From: Actinomycetota bacterium
GTDB taxonomy: Bacteria > Actinomycetota > Acidimicrobiia > Acidimicrobiales > Microtrichaceae
Assembly (NCBI GenBank): GCA_018268735.1
Contig: JAFDWA010000740.1
Coordinates: 1-20,048 of the forward strand
DNA length: 20,048 nt
Direction: 5' to 3'
Position 1 is the first letter of the stretch. Each line of letters begins with the position of its first letter. The translations under genes were made by a program, and so were the position numbers. Positions 1 through 6,825 of the stretch are shown piece after piece. The notes below the pieces were generated by a model. That model did not search any database and was not told the DNA's origin. It saw only the letters and a program-made list of their open reading frames with translations.

Positions 1-1
1 G

Positions 2-1843
2 GCCGGACGGGTCGTCCCTGACCTGCCGCTCGTGCGGTGGGAGCTCGCAGGGGACCTCCTGCGCATCGGCCAGACCGACCTCGAATACAGTCCGGACGAA
101 GCCCGCCGGCTTCTGGCTGCTGCGCTCCCGGATCTCTCGGCTCGTCTGGAGTCCGACGTGGTGCGTGTCAGCGAAGGGTGGCCGGCTGTCCTCCACCTGG
201 CGATCCTTGCGATGCGTGAGCACCCTGACCCGCCGGTGCTCGTCGAGGGCCTCCTCACGTCGAACCACCGTGTGGTCGACTACCTGCAGCGGGAGGTCCT
301 CGCCCGCCTCGAGCCCGACCTCCGACGGTTCCTCCTGGACATCTCGATCCTCGACCCGCTGTCGGGGCCGGTCTGCGACGCCGTGACCGAACGGACCGAC
401 AGCGATCAGCTCCTCGAGGAGCTGATCGCGTCCGGCAACCTGTTCGTATCGCCCGTGACGGCGGGTCGATGCGGCGAAGAGACCGTGGGCTACCGACTGC
501 ACCGAATCTTCGCCGAACTGCTCATGGCAGAGCTGCGGAGCGTCGCTGCCGAGCGGGAGAGGTCGCTCCGCCTCCGGGCGGTGACCTGGTACGAGCAGCA
601 CGGTCGCGTCGAGTCAGCGCTGCGCCAGGCGATCGCAGTCGGCGACGAGCGCCGCGGTGCACAGATCGTCTTCGGCCACTTCGCCCGTGTGCTCCAGCGG
701 GGCGAGCCGGTCACCCTCGAACGCTGGCTGCGTTCGTTCCCCGGGGATGTGCTCGGGTCTGACGGTCTGCTGTCGTTGGCCGCAGGGTGGCTGGCAGTCG
801 TCGGAGGTGACCCGAACGCGCTGGCGCACCACCTCGGTGTGGCGCGGGCGAATCCGATCGACGGCGTGCTGCCTGACGGGACGGCCACCCACGAGGTCGC
901 GATCGCGATGTTGGAGGCGATCGCCGGCATCGGTGGAGTGTCGGGCACCGCCCGGAGTGCTGCACTCGTGGTTGCGGCGGGTCCGACCGGCAGCCCGTGG
1001 TGGCAGCTCGCCCGTCAGCTCGAGGCCGTGGCGCTGGTCGCGGCCGGGCGAGCGGAGGCTGACCTGGTCTTCACCTCGGTGGAGCTCGACACCAGGGGCG
1101 TCCACTCGGTTCACAGCGCTGCGGTCTCGCACCTCGCGTTGGCCCGACTCCGAAGTGGAGACCTGACCGCGGCCGACCGCCTGGCGTCGGGAGCGGTCGC
1201 GGAGGCTGCTGAGAGCGGCATGGGTGCGTTTCCCCTCATCGGGATCGTGCACTGCGTGGCGAGCCTCGCTGCCGCAGCAGTCGGTGATCTCGGCCGGTCA
1301 CGGCGCCACGCGGCTGACGCAGCGTGCTTCGTGACGCTCACCGAGTGCCTCAACACGAGGGCTGGTGCACAGTCCCGGCAACTGCTTGCAGAGGCAGCGC
1401 TCATGCGAGGCGAGCTGCAGGAGGCAGGGCAGCTGATCCGGTCCGCTCGGATGGCGCTGTCGTCCGAACCGGACGCGCTCGACCTCCTGCGAGGTCAGGA
1501 CGAGTTGGAGCAGCGGTGCCACGACGCACGACTGAGTCCGGAAGCGGAGCCCCTGACCTCCGCGGAGCTGAGGGTGCTGCAGCAGTTGCCGACCCATCGC
1601 TCCTTGGAGGAGATCGGCCAACACCTCTACGTGTCGCGCAACACCGTGAAGTCACACGTGAAGTCGATCTATCGCAAGCTCGGGGTCTCGGGTCGCAGCG
1701 AAGCAGTTGAGCGGGCGACGCAGCAGGCCTTGATCGACGGCGGCGGGCAGTCAGGCGTTGCGAACCGCGGGCGGGTTCCCATCTCCGGTGAGCACGGACA
1801 TCTTCGTGACGTCGAGGCGGAGCGCGAGTCCGAGCGGGCTTGA
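2..1843 (+). CDS. MalT/LuxR-type large transcriptional regulator, 5'-truncated by window edge
   Basis: The frame is open from base 2, so the true start and the P-loop ATPase part lie to the left. A GTG at 32 is in frame, but the residues before it (GRVVPDLPLVRWEL) already match the family. The visible part starts in the STAND/MalT-like ATPase tail, with an EGWPAVLHLA segment near residue 60 and the winged-helix-like YRLHRIFAELLMAEL segment. A helical TPR-like sensor region follows, then a C-terminal LuxR helix-turn-helix (LTSAELRVLQQL...SLEEIGQHLYVSRNTVKSHVKSIYRKLGVSGRSEA) at about 1556-1715. Family knowledge: such proteins bind an inducer through the sensor region and activate promoters through the C-terminal HTH. 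About 40 residues follow the HTH, longer than usual. The inducer and targets cannot be read from the sequence. Confidence 0.9.
   Translation, partial: AGRVVPDLPLVRWELAGDLLRIGQTDLEYSPDEARRLLAAALPDLSARLESDVVRVSEGWPAVLHLAILAMREHPDPPVLVEGLLTSNHRVVDYLQREVLARLEPDLRRFLLDISILDPLSGPVCDAVTERTDSDQLLEELIASGNLFVSPVTAGRCGEETVGYRLHRIFAELLMAELRSVAAERERSLRLRAVTWYEQHGRVESALRQAIAVGDERRGAQIVFGHFARVLQRGEPVTLERWLRSFPGDVLGSDGLLSLAAGWLAVVGGDPNALAHHLGVARANPIDGVLPDGTATHEVAIAMLEAIAGIGGVSGTARSAALVVAAGPTGSPWWQLARQLEAVALVAAGRAEADLVFTSVELDTRGVHSVHSAAVSHLALARLRSGDLTAADRLASGAVAEAAESGMGAFPLIGIVHCVASLAAAAVGDLGRSRRHAADAACFVTLTECLNTRAGAQSRQLLAEAALMRGELQEAGQLIRSARMALSSEPDALDLLRGQDELEQRCHDARLSPEAEPLTSAELRVLQQLPTHRSLEEIGQHLYVSRNTVKSHVKSIYRKLGVSGRSEAVERATQQALIDGGGQSGVANRGRVPISGEHGHLRDVEAERESERA
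402..429. repeat. 28-bp perfect palindrome inside the LuxR-type gene
   Basis: Two 14-base arms meet with no spacer, centred on CTCGAG at 413-418. The arm reads GCGATCAGCTCCTC. It lies in codons for S-D-Q-L-L-E-E-L-I-A. LLEE encoded by CTC/GAG codons is self-complementary by itself, which explains the core but not the outer bases. Confidence 0.85.
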
Positions 1844-2068
1844 CGTCGACGGCAACCGGTTGGGTGCGAGACCGGGTCCGGGTGCCTGCTGGTGCAGGTG
1901 GAGCGTGACGACCGGATGCAGGTGCGTGGACGCGTCGACTGCGATGCCGGTCGTGAGCTCGCCGACGAGGTCGGTCCCGTGCTGAGCCTGCCCGTGGGCG
2001 AGGGTTGGCAGATCACCCGTCTGGGTGTGAGGCCGTCCCGAGTGCTGCACCCGCGCAACGGCTGTCAC
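1751..2068 (-). CDS. Possible small hypothetical protein (doubtful)
   Basis: A 105-codon minus-strand frame starting at GTG 2068. It lies in the same frame as the coiled-coil gene upstream and overlaps the last 93 bases of the LuxR-type gene on the other strand. Support for coding is that codons from about 2005 to 1790 end almost always in G or C, and the product has alternating hydrophobic segments (GTDLVGELTTGIAVDAS, LGLALRLDVTKMSVL) that could form beta strands. Against it, there is no clear ribosome-binding site, the N-terminal third looks random, I recognise no family, and the convergent overlap is unusual. It may be the remnant of a longer gene. If it is not coding, bases 1844-2092 hold nothing else I can identify. 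Confidence 0.3.
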   Translation of the reverse strand: MTAVARVQHSGRPHTQTGDLPTLAHGQAQHGTDLVGELTTGIAVDASTHLHPVVTLHLHQQAPGPGLAPNRLPSTSSPLGLALRLDVTKMSVLTGDGNPPAVRNA

Positions 2069-2092
2069 CCCGTGCCGATCCGTCGGAGGCGC

Positions 2093-2491
2093 TCAGCCGA
2101 GCCGGACCGCAGCGAACACGAGTCCTACCAGCGTGGCGTTGCTGGCGACCATCGAGAGCACGATCGTCCGGATCGTCGAACCCGCCGCCTTCTGGATCTC
2201 GGACCGGAGCTCGCCGCGGAGGTCCGCCATCTCGGATCGGAGCTCGCCGCGGAGGTCTGCCATCTCGGATCGGAGCTCGCCGCGGAGGTCTGCCATCTCG
2301 GATCGGAGCTCGCCGCGGAGGTCTGCCATCTCGGACCGGAGGTCCGATCCGAGGACAGCGAGATCGTCCTCGGTGGCAAGTCGTCGGAGGTCTGGCGGAA
2401 TGGCGTTCATGAGCGTGTCGGCAGCCCTCGCATCCCATGTGCTGCGTGCCAGTTCGTACAGGTGCAGTCGCGCTGCTTCATCGATCGCCAT
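2093..2491 (-). CDS. Hendecad-repeat coiled-coil protein with C-terminal membrane helix (DUF1640-like)
   Basis: A 132-residue protein. ATG 2491 is chosen over an in-frame TTG at 2518 because GGGAGG (2497-2502) sits five bases upstream. The layout is an N-terminal helical head (MAIDEAARLHLYELARSTWD..., residues 1-45), then a coiled coil containing four exact copies of the 11-residue unit MADLRGELRSE (residues 55-98), then a single hydrophobic C-terminal helix (IRTIVLSMVASNATLVGLVFAAV, about 108-130). The architecture resembles the CCDC90/DUF1640-type coiled-coil membrane proteins and similar small actinobacterial hypotheticals. In those families the coil likely oligomerises and the tail anchors it; the role here is unknown. 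It is 147 bases downstream of the lipase gene on the same strand, so co-transcription is possible. The nearly identical repeat DNA suggests recent expansion. Confidence 0.82.
   Translation of the reverse strand: MAIDEAARLHLYELARSTWDARAADTLMNAIPPDLRRLATEDDLAVLGSDLRSEMADLRGELRSEMADLRGELRSEMADLRGELRSEMADLRGELRSEIQKAAGSTIRTIVLSMVASNATLVGLVFAAVRLG
2198..2329. repeat. Four tandem 33-bp units encoding the coiled coil
   Basis: Units lie at 2198-2230, 2231-2263, 2264-2296 and 2297-2329. The last three are identical base for base. The first differs at two positions (GGACCGG for GGATCGG, and TCCGCC for TCTGCC), both silent. A degenerate continuation follows at 2330-2362. Each unit is 11 codons, so gain or loss of units keeps the frame. 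Confidence 0.95.
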
Positions 2492-2611
2492 CGTCGCCTC
2501 CCGGCAGGTGTCCGTCAACGGTGGGTGCCGTGAGCGGCGCCGACTCCGGGAGTACCCGTGACGAGGATCCTGACAGGCGGGTGTGACGCTGTGGCCACCC
2601 CCGTCGATGTC

Positions 2612-2626
2612 GCCGACGACGTCGGC
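2612..2626 (-). terminator. Weak hairpin just after the lipase-family gene
   Basis: Arms GCCGAC and GTCGGC are separated by GAC, beginning 13 bases past the stop codon of the minus-strand gene at 2639. There is no T-run. The rest of 2492-2638 shows no other clear signal apart from the ribosome-binding site of the next gene. Confidence 0.25.
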
Positions 2627-2638
2627 CCGTTCGTCCGA

Positions 2639-3952
2639 TCAGCAGGCCTGCACGCTCGTGGCGGACTGCGGAGCAGACGGCGTCGACCCGTCGAGGCGTT
2701 CGACGACCCACCGCTCCCTGTCGGTGAGCGATGCGTACATCGTTCCGGTGTGGCTCTGCCCGTCGTAGTTCCACACCGTCGCATCGGTCCCGTTGGCGTG
2801 GTACTCCCCGCAGAGCAGCGAGGTGGCGATCGCCGGAACCGACGTGTCCGCCGAACCCTGGGCGATCACAACCGGTCCGGCGATGCGTTCGCCGCCCGGT
2901 TCGTTGCGGGCCAGCGCCGCGTACCAGTTGGGAAGCTGGATGAAGTCCGTCCGGAAGTCGTCGGCTGTGAGCTGCGGACTCGAGGCGCAGTTCGTGTCGT
3001 CGAGGGCCGACATCTTGGCGGCGCCGCTCTGCTCCAGCAGGTCGCCGGGGTTGAGCGAGCGGTCCGCTGCCAGGAGTCCGTACGCGTAGAACCCTGGATA
3101 GGGCGAATAGCCGCTCATGCCGAAGAACCCGAGCAGCGGCTGGAGCGTCTTGACGAACGTCGCATGTGACCCCGGCGCCGTCGCCAGGGTTCCGACGACG
3201 TCGAGGTCGGGCGCGTAGGTGGTCGCCAGCCTGCCTGCGAACAGTGCGGCGTGGCCTCCCTGGGAGAAGCCTTCGATCGCGACCCGGTTGGATCCGCCGA
3301 AGGCCGCAGCGGCCCGGGCCGCGTCGAGGACCGACCTCCCTGCGGACGGACCATCGAGGTAGAGGTGCGGACCGTCGGTGCCAAGGCCCGGATAGTCGGT
3401 CGCCACCACCATCACGCCGGCACCGATCAGACCCGGCGTCTGCTCGTAGCCACCTGATCCGTACGCCCAGTACTCCGGCGACCTGGACGGAGCGCAGGCA
3501 TCAGCGAGACCGACGGTTCCGTGCGCCCACGTCATGACGGGCCACCCGCCGGGTGGCGGTGTCCCGGCAGGGATCACGACGTAGCCAGACACCGCGATCG
3601 TCGAGCCGGAGCTGTCGGTCGACCGGTAGAGGAAGCGGCGCGCCTGGGTGCCGGGAAACATCGGGTTCGGGCGGACGACCTCACTCGAGATGACGGTTCC
3701 TGGCGGTCCCGGCGGCAGCGGATCCGGCACCGGCAGGAGGCCCGGGAGCCTGGGAGCCTTGCCTGGGAACGTGACCGTGAGCGGCGGGCCGGGTGCCACG
3801 CACGCTGCGAGGAGCACCATCGGCAGCAGGGTCAGGGCGATCTTGCGTCGTCGTGGTCGCAGCGGTCGCCGACGGCTGCTCACCGACGTCGATGCTGGTG
3901 CCGACTCTGTTCGCGCCGACTCGTCGTCCCGGACTCGGGTCTGATCGATCAT
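2639..3952 (-). CDS. Secreted lipoprotein hydrolase of the secretory lipase (LIP) alpha/beta-hydrolase family
   Basis: A 437-residue protein. ATG 3952 is preferred because a purine-rich AAGGGGGGA lies about six bases upstream; an open frame continues upstream but looks non-coding. The N-terminus is basic (RRRPLRPRRRK), followed by a hydrophobic stretch ending in the lipobox LLAAC, Cys51, so it is likely a lipid-anchored exported protein. The family hallmark TVISSEVV...RRFLYRSTD is at about 86-112. The oxyanion region is TWAHGT (141-146), the nucleophile elbow GFSQGG has Ser230, and the likely acid and base are Asp369 (GSADTSVP) and His401 (DGQSHTG). Family knowledge: these enzymes hydrolyse triacylglycerols or other esters outside the cell. 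The substrate here is unknown. A second, only distantly similar member lies at 18410-20048. Confidence 0.88.
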   Translation of the reverse strand: MIDQTRVRDDESARTESAPASTSVSSRRRPLRPRRRKIALTLLPMVLLAACVAPGPPLTVTFPGKAPRLPGLLPVPDPLPPGPPGTVISSEVVRPNPMFPGTQARRFLYRSTDSSGSTIAVSGYVVIPAGTPPPGGWPVMTWAHGTVGLADACAPSRSPEYWAYGSGGYEQTPGLIGAGVMVVATDYPGLGTDGPHLYLDGPSAGRSVLDAARAAAAFGGSNRVAIEGFSQGGHAALFAGRLATTYAPDLDVVGTLATAPGSHATFVKTLQPLLGFFGMSGYSPYPGFYAYGLLAADRSLNPGDLLEQSGAAKMSALDDTNCASSPQLTADDFRTDFIQLPNWYAALARNEPGGERIAGPVVIAQGSADTSVPAIATSLLCGEYHANGTDATVWNYDGQSHTGTMYASLTDRERWVVERLDGSTPSAPQSATSVQAC

Positions 3953-4066
3953 GGCGAGTCCCCCCTTCCCAAGGCTCGTGATGGCGGGGAAGCCTTCCAG
4001 GCCTTCGACGGACCTGCAACCGGAAGCACGAGGGACGCTTGGATGCCGTTGTGGCAGGGTGCTCGC

Positions 4067-4954
4067 ATGCAGGTCCACCTCGTCGACGGCACCTACGAGC
4101 TGTTCCGCCACTTCTACTCACCTCGCGGCGGACACCTGAACGACGCCGGCGAAGAGGTCGGCGCCGTCCGGGGTGTGCTTCGGTCGCTCGTGACGATGCT
4201 CGGCGAGGGCGTCACTCACCTCGGCGTCGCAACGGACCACGTGATCGAGTCGTTCCGCAACGATCTGTGGTCGGGCTACAAGGACGGCTCCGGCGTCGAC
4301 AGCGATCTGATGCGTCAGTTCCCCTGGTTGGAGGAGGCGGTCACGGCGCTCGGTGTGACGGTCTGGCCGATGGTCGAGGTCGAGGCCGACGACGCGCTCG
4401 GCGCCGCTGCTGTGGTCGCAGCGGCCGATGACCGGGTCGAACGAGTCGTCATCTGCACGCCGGACAAGGACCTCGCCCAGTGCGTCGGCGGCAAGGTGTT
4501 GCAGTACGACCGAAGGGCTCAGCAGTACCGGGACGCCGATGGCGTGATCGAGAAGTACGGCGTGGAGCCGATGTCGATCCCAGACTGGCTGGCACTCGTG
4601 GGTGACAGCGCCGACGGGTTCCCGGGACTTCCGGGCTGGGGTGCCAAGACGGCGGCAGCGGTGCTTCGACGCTACGGCCACATCGAGGAGATCCCCCACG
4701 CTCCCGGTCAGTGGGACGTGGCGGGTGTGCGAGGCGCCGCCAAGCTGGCCGCCACCCTGGTCGAGGAGCTCGACCGAGCGCTGTTGTTCAAGCGGCTGGC
4801 CACGCTGGTCACCGACGTGGAGGTCGGTGCCGTCGACGACTGGCGATGGAGCGGTCCGACTGATGCTCTCCACGAGTGGGCGGCGCGACTCGATGCCGAG
4901 GACCTCGTCCGCAACGCCGAGCGTCTCGCGGCGGAGCGGACCGCAGGGGGCTGA
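4067..4954 (+). CDS. Stand-alone FEN-like 5'-3' exonuclease / flap nuclease (PolA N-terminal-domain homologue)
   Basis: A 295-residue protein lacking any polymerase domain. ATG 4067 begins MQVHLVDGTYELFRHF. An in-frame ATG at 4043 is possible but adds only eight unconserved residues. The acidic residues of the two-metal site are visible: Asp7 (LVDGTY), Asp57 (ATDHVIESFR), Asp108-Asp109 (EADDALGA), Asp133 and Asp135 (TPDKDLAQ), Asp180 and Asp183 (GDSADGFPG). A helix-hairpin-helix GLPGWGAKTAAAVL (187-200) and basic Arg64/Lys72 also fit. Family knowledge: these enzymes cut 5' flaps and RNA primers during repair and lagging-strand maturation, and mycobacteria have a free-standing version called FenA. 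It converges on ligC, whose product could seal the nicks it leaves; that link is inference. Confidence 0.9.
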   Translation: MQVHLVDGTYELFRHFYSPRGGHLNDAGEEVGAVRGVLRSLVTMLGEGVTHLGVATDHVIESFRNDLWSGYKDGSGVDSDLMRQFPWLEEAVTALGVTVWPMVEVEADDALGAAAVVAAADDRVERVVICTPDKDLAQCVGGKVLQYDRRAQQYRDADGVIEKYGVEPMSIPDWLALVGDSADGFPGLPGWGAKTAAAVLRRYGHIEEIPHAPGQWDVAGVRGAAKLAATLVEELDRALLFKRLATLVTDVEVGAVDDWRWSGPTDALHEWAARLDAEDLVRNAERLAAERTAGG

Positions 4955-4969
4955 GGCGGCGGTGCCGAC

Positions 4970-4995
4970 CACGTCGCACATCGATGATCGACGTG
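4970..4995. terminator. Candidate bidirectional terminator between nuclease and ligC
   Basis: Perfect arms CACGTCG (4970-4976) and CGACGTG (4989-4995) flank a 12-base loop. It sits in the 90-base gap between two converging genes, 16 bases after the nuclease stop. There is no T-run, as is common in high-G+C actinobacteria. Confidence 0.4.
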
Positions 4996-5028
4996 CCGGC
5001 CTCGGTGGTCGCCGGTGGTGGCGGGACC

Positions 5029-5058
5029 GTCAGTCGAAGATCTGTCAGTCGAAGATCT
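5029..5058. repeat. Perfect 15-bp tandem duplication across the ligC stop codon
   Basis: GTCAGTCGAAGATCT occurs at 5029-5043 and again at 5044-5058 with no spacer. Read on the minus strand, the ligase ends EIFD-stop and the frame then reads QIFD-stop, so the last residues and the stop are present twice in the same frame. Confidence 0.95.
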
Positions 5059-6115
5059 CGGTGTACTCGACCGGGGGTGGGTGCTCGAGCTGTGCGTAGT
5101 CGCACTGGTTCGGCTCCTTGTCGGGACGCCAGCGAACGAACCTGGCGGGGTGGCGGAAGCGGCCCGAGGTCAGGTTCTCGTAGGTGACCTCGACCACGAG
5201 CTCGCAGCGCAGCGGCACCCAGTCAGCGGCCGCCCGGCCACCCGACCAGCGGCTCGGCGCCCCGGGCATGCGGATGCCGTCGCCGTGGGCTTCGGGTGTC
5301 GCCCACCCGCTCCATGGGTGGTGCTCCGCACCACCGTCGGTGTAGGGGGACAGCTCAGCGGCGAGCGTGCGCCGTTGAGACGCGGAGAACGCGGACGCGA
5401 CGCCGACGTGGTGCAGCCGAGGTGGCGTCGCGTCGTCGAACAGGCCGAGCAGCAGCGAGCCGACCCCGTCCTCCTTGTGGTGGCGGTAGCCACCGACGAC
5501 GCAATCAGCGCTCCGGTGGTGCTTCACCTTCAGCTGGACGCGCTTGTCCGACACGTACGGGTCACCGAGCGCCTTCGCCATCACCCCGTCGAACCCCGAG
5601 CCGTCGAAGCGTTCGAACCAGTCCGTCGCAACGGCCACGTCGGTCGTCGCCGGAGTCAGGTGCAGCGGCGGCGAGACCTCGGCGAGGAGCCGTTCCAGCG
5701 TCAACCGACGTTCGTGCAGCGGCAGCGGTCGCAGGTCGAGGTCGTCGAGGGCGAGCAGGTCGAACACCACGAGGTGCGCCGGCGTGGTTCCGGCGAGCAT
5801 CTGCACCCTGGTGTCGGCGGGGTGGATGCGCTGCTGCAGCAGATCGAAGTCCAACCCGTGCGGGCCGGGCACCACGAGCTCGCCGTCCACGACGCAGCGG
5901 GGTGGGAGCATCCGCCGGATCGGTTCGAGGAGCTCCGGGAAGTAGCGGGTCAGCGGCTTCTCGTTGCGGCTGCCGAGCACGACGTCGTCACCGTCGCGGA
6001 AGACGATGCAGCGGAACCCGTCCCACTTGGGTTCGTAGACGTACTCACCCGAGGGGATCTCCTTGGTCGCCTTGGCGAGCATGGGCCGCAGCGGTGGGAG
6101 GACCGGGAGCCGCAC
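5045..6115 (-). CDS. ligC: ATP-dependent DNA ligase C
   Basis: A 356-residue protein, essentially the length of mycobacterial LigC. GTG 6115 is chosen because homology starts there (RLPVLPPLRPMLAKA). The adenylation motif KxDG is EPKWDGFR with Lys30 as the AMP-accepting lysine. Other nucleotidyltransferase motifs follow: GSRNEKPLTRYFPEL, VVDGELV, FDLLALDD, GFDGVMAK and LKVKHHRSADCVVGGY. The C-terminal OB-fold ends in RHPARFVRWRPDKEPNQCDYAQLEHP, closely matching LigC as I remember it. There is no nuclease or polymerase domain, unlike LigD. Family knowledge: mycobacterial LigC takes part in base excision repair. It lies 67 bases downstream of the LOG-family gene on the same strand, with hairpins in the gap, and its end carries a 15-bp duplication. 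Confidence 0.95.
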   Translation of the reverse strand: MRLPVLPPLRPMLAKATKEIPSGEYVYEPKWDGFRCIVFRDGDDVVLGSRNEKPLTRYFPELLEPIRRMLPPRCVVDGELVVPGPHGLDFDLLQQRIHPADTRVQMLAGTTPAHLVVFDLLALDDLDLRPLPLHERRLTLERLLAEVSPPLHLTPATTDVAVATDWFERFDGSGFDGVMAKALGDPYVSDKRVQLKVKHHRSADCVVGGYRHHKEDGVGSLLLGLFDDATPPRLHHVGVASAFSASQRRTLAAELSPYTDGGAEHHPWSGWATPEAHGDGIRMPGAPSRWSGGRAAADWVPLRCELVVEVTYENLTSGRFRHPARFVRWRPDKEPNQCDYAQLEHPPPVEYTEIFD

Positions 6116-6134
6116 CCGCGTGGTTCTACACCAT

Positions 6135-6182
6135 GGGCGTCGTCGCAGGGTGTCCGTCCGATGACGGTCGGCGTGGACGCCC
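6135..6182 (-). other. Nested hairpins in the LOG-ligC intercistronic gap
   Basis: Perfect outer arms GGGCGTC (6135-6141) and GACGCCC (6176-6182) enclose an inner hairpin CCGTC-CGAT-GACGG (6154-6167). The outer arm begins right after the upstream gene's stop codon. It could be a terminator, attenuator or RNA-processing site between the two genes. A near-consensus -10 TAGAAC (6123-6128), seven bases before the ligC GTG, would allow a separate ligC promoter. Confidence 0.4.
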
Positions 6183-6743
6183 TCAGGAACCGAGGATCCG
6201 ATCGAGGACGTCACGAAGGTCGTCGCCGATGACCAGGAGCTCCCGAACCCGTGGCTTGCAGAGGCCGTCGTCGACGGCGCGATCGAGGAACGCGATCAGG
6301 TCGTCGTAGTAGCCGGCGACGTTGAGGAGGCCCATCGGCTTGGGGTGCAGGCCCAGATAGGACCAGCAGAGGACCTCGAACATCTCCTCCATCGTCCCGA
6401 CCCCACCTGGGAGCGTCAGGAACGCGTCGGCGCGATCGAACATCACTCGCTTGCGCTCCGGCATGTCGGCCACGACGAGCAGCTCGTCGAGTCCGGCGTG
6501 CGCGACCTCGGGCTTCATCAGGTGTTCGGTGATCACTCCGACGACGGAGCGACCGCCGGCGATCATCTCGTCGGCGACGATGCCCATGAGTCCCACCTGG
6601 CCGCCGCCGAAGACCAGGTCGGTGCCGCGACGCGCGAGCTCGCGACCCACGGCGCGGGCGGTGTCGGCATAGGTGGGGTCGGCTCCGACGTGCGACGCGC
6701 AGTAGACGCAGACGCGCGTCGGCCCGCGGCTCGGATCCTCCAC
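6183..6743 (-). CDS. LOG-family (TIGR00730) nucleoside 5'-monophosphate phosphoribohydrolase
   Basis: A 186-residue protein. GTG 6743 is supported by a -10 hexamer TAGCGT exactly eight bases upstream. It opens VCVYCASHVGADPTY, then has the Rossmann-type FGGGQVGLMGIVADEM and the family signature MPERKRVMFDRADAFLTLPGGVGTMEEMFE, including the RK and PGGxGTxxE residues that bind the nucleotide and carry the catalytic glutamate. Family knowledge: LOG proteins remove ribose 5-phosphate from N6-modified AMP (cytokinin activation). Bacterial members often act in nucleotide salvage or detoxification and are sometimes misnamed lysine decarboxylases. The substrate here is not known. It probably shares a transcript with ligC. 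Confidence 0.92.
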   Translation of the reverse strand: MEDPSRGPTRVCVYCASHVGADPTYADTARAVGRELARRGTDLVFGGGQVGLMGIVADEMIAGGRSVVGVITEHLMKPEVAHAGLDELLVVADMPERKRVMFDRADAFLTLPGGVGTMEEMFEVLCWSYLGLHPKPMGLLNVAGYYDDLIAFLDRAVDDGLCKPRVRELLVIGDDLRDVLDRILGS

Positions 6744-6751
6744 GACGCCGG

Positions 6752-6757
6752 ACGCTA
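6752..6757 (-). promoter_or_regulatory. -10 element for the LOG-family gene
   Basis: TAGCGT on the minus strand, eight bases before GTG 6743, matching the actinobacterial TANNNT -10. At this distance transcription would start at or next to the start codon, predicting a leaderless mRNA. No convincing -35 is visible. Confidence 0.55.
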
Positions 6758-6811
6758 CCGTCCGGCGCGTCCCCGATCCCACCGCCTTTGGGGACCCAGG
6801 AGCCTCGCCGG

Positions 6812-6817
6812 TACCGT
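6812..6817 (+). promoter_or_regulatory. -10 element for the carboxylase operon
   Basis: TACCGT, eight bases before ATG 6826, with no ribosome-binding site between them. TTGGGG at 6788-6793 is a weak -35 candidate 18 bases upstream. It shares an 82-base divergent gap with the LOG-gene promoter. Confidence 0.55.
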
Positions 6818-6825
6818 TCCATCCC

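Noticed and set aside
2198..2329. CRISPR-like array
   Set aside because: The repeats are directly adjacent with no spacers and encode an in-frame 11-residue unit.
3521..4066. Long upstream extension of the FEN-like nuclease frame
   Set aside because: These codons are antisense to the lipase N-terminus and divergent gap; family homology starts at ATG 4067.
5015..6232. 405-codon plus-strand open frame opposite ligC
   Set aside because: Antisense to a clear LigC and without any recognisable motif.
6183..6743. Lysine decarboxylase
   Set aside because: This is an old mis-annotation of the LOG family; the PGGxGTxxE motif indicates phosphoribohydrolase.
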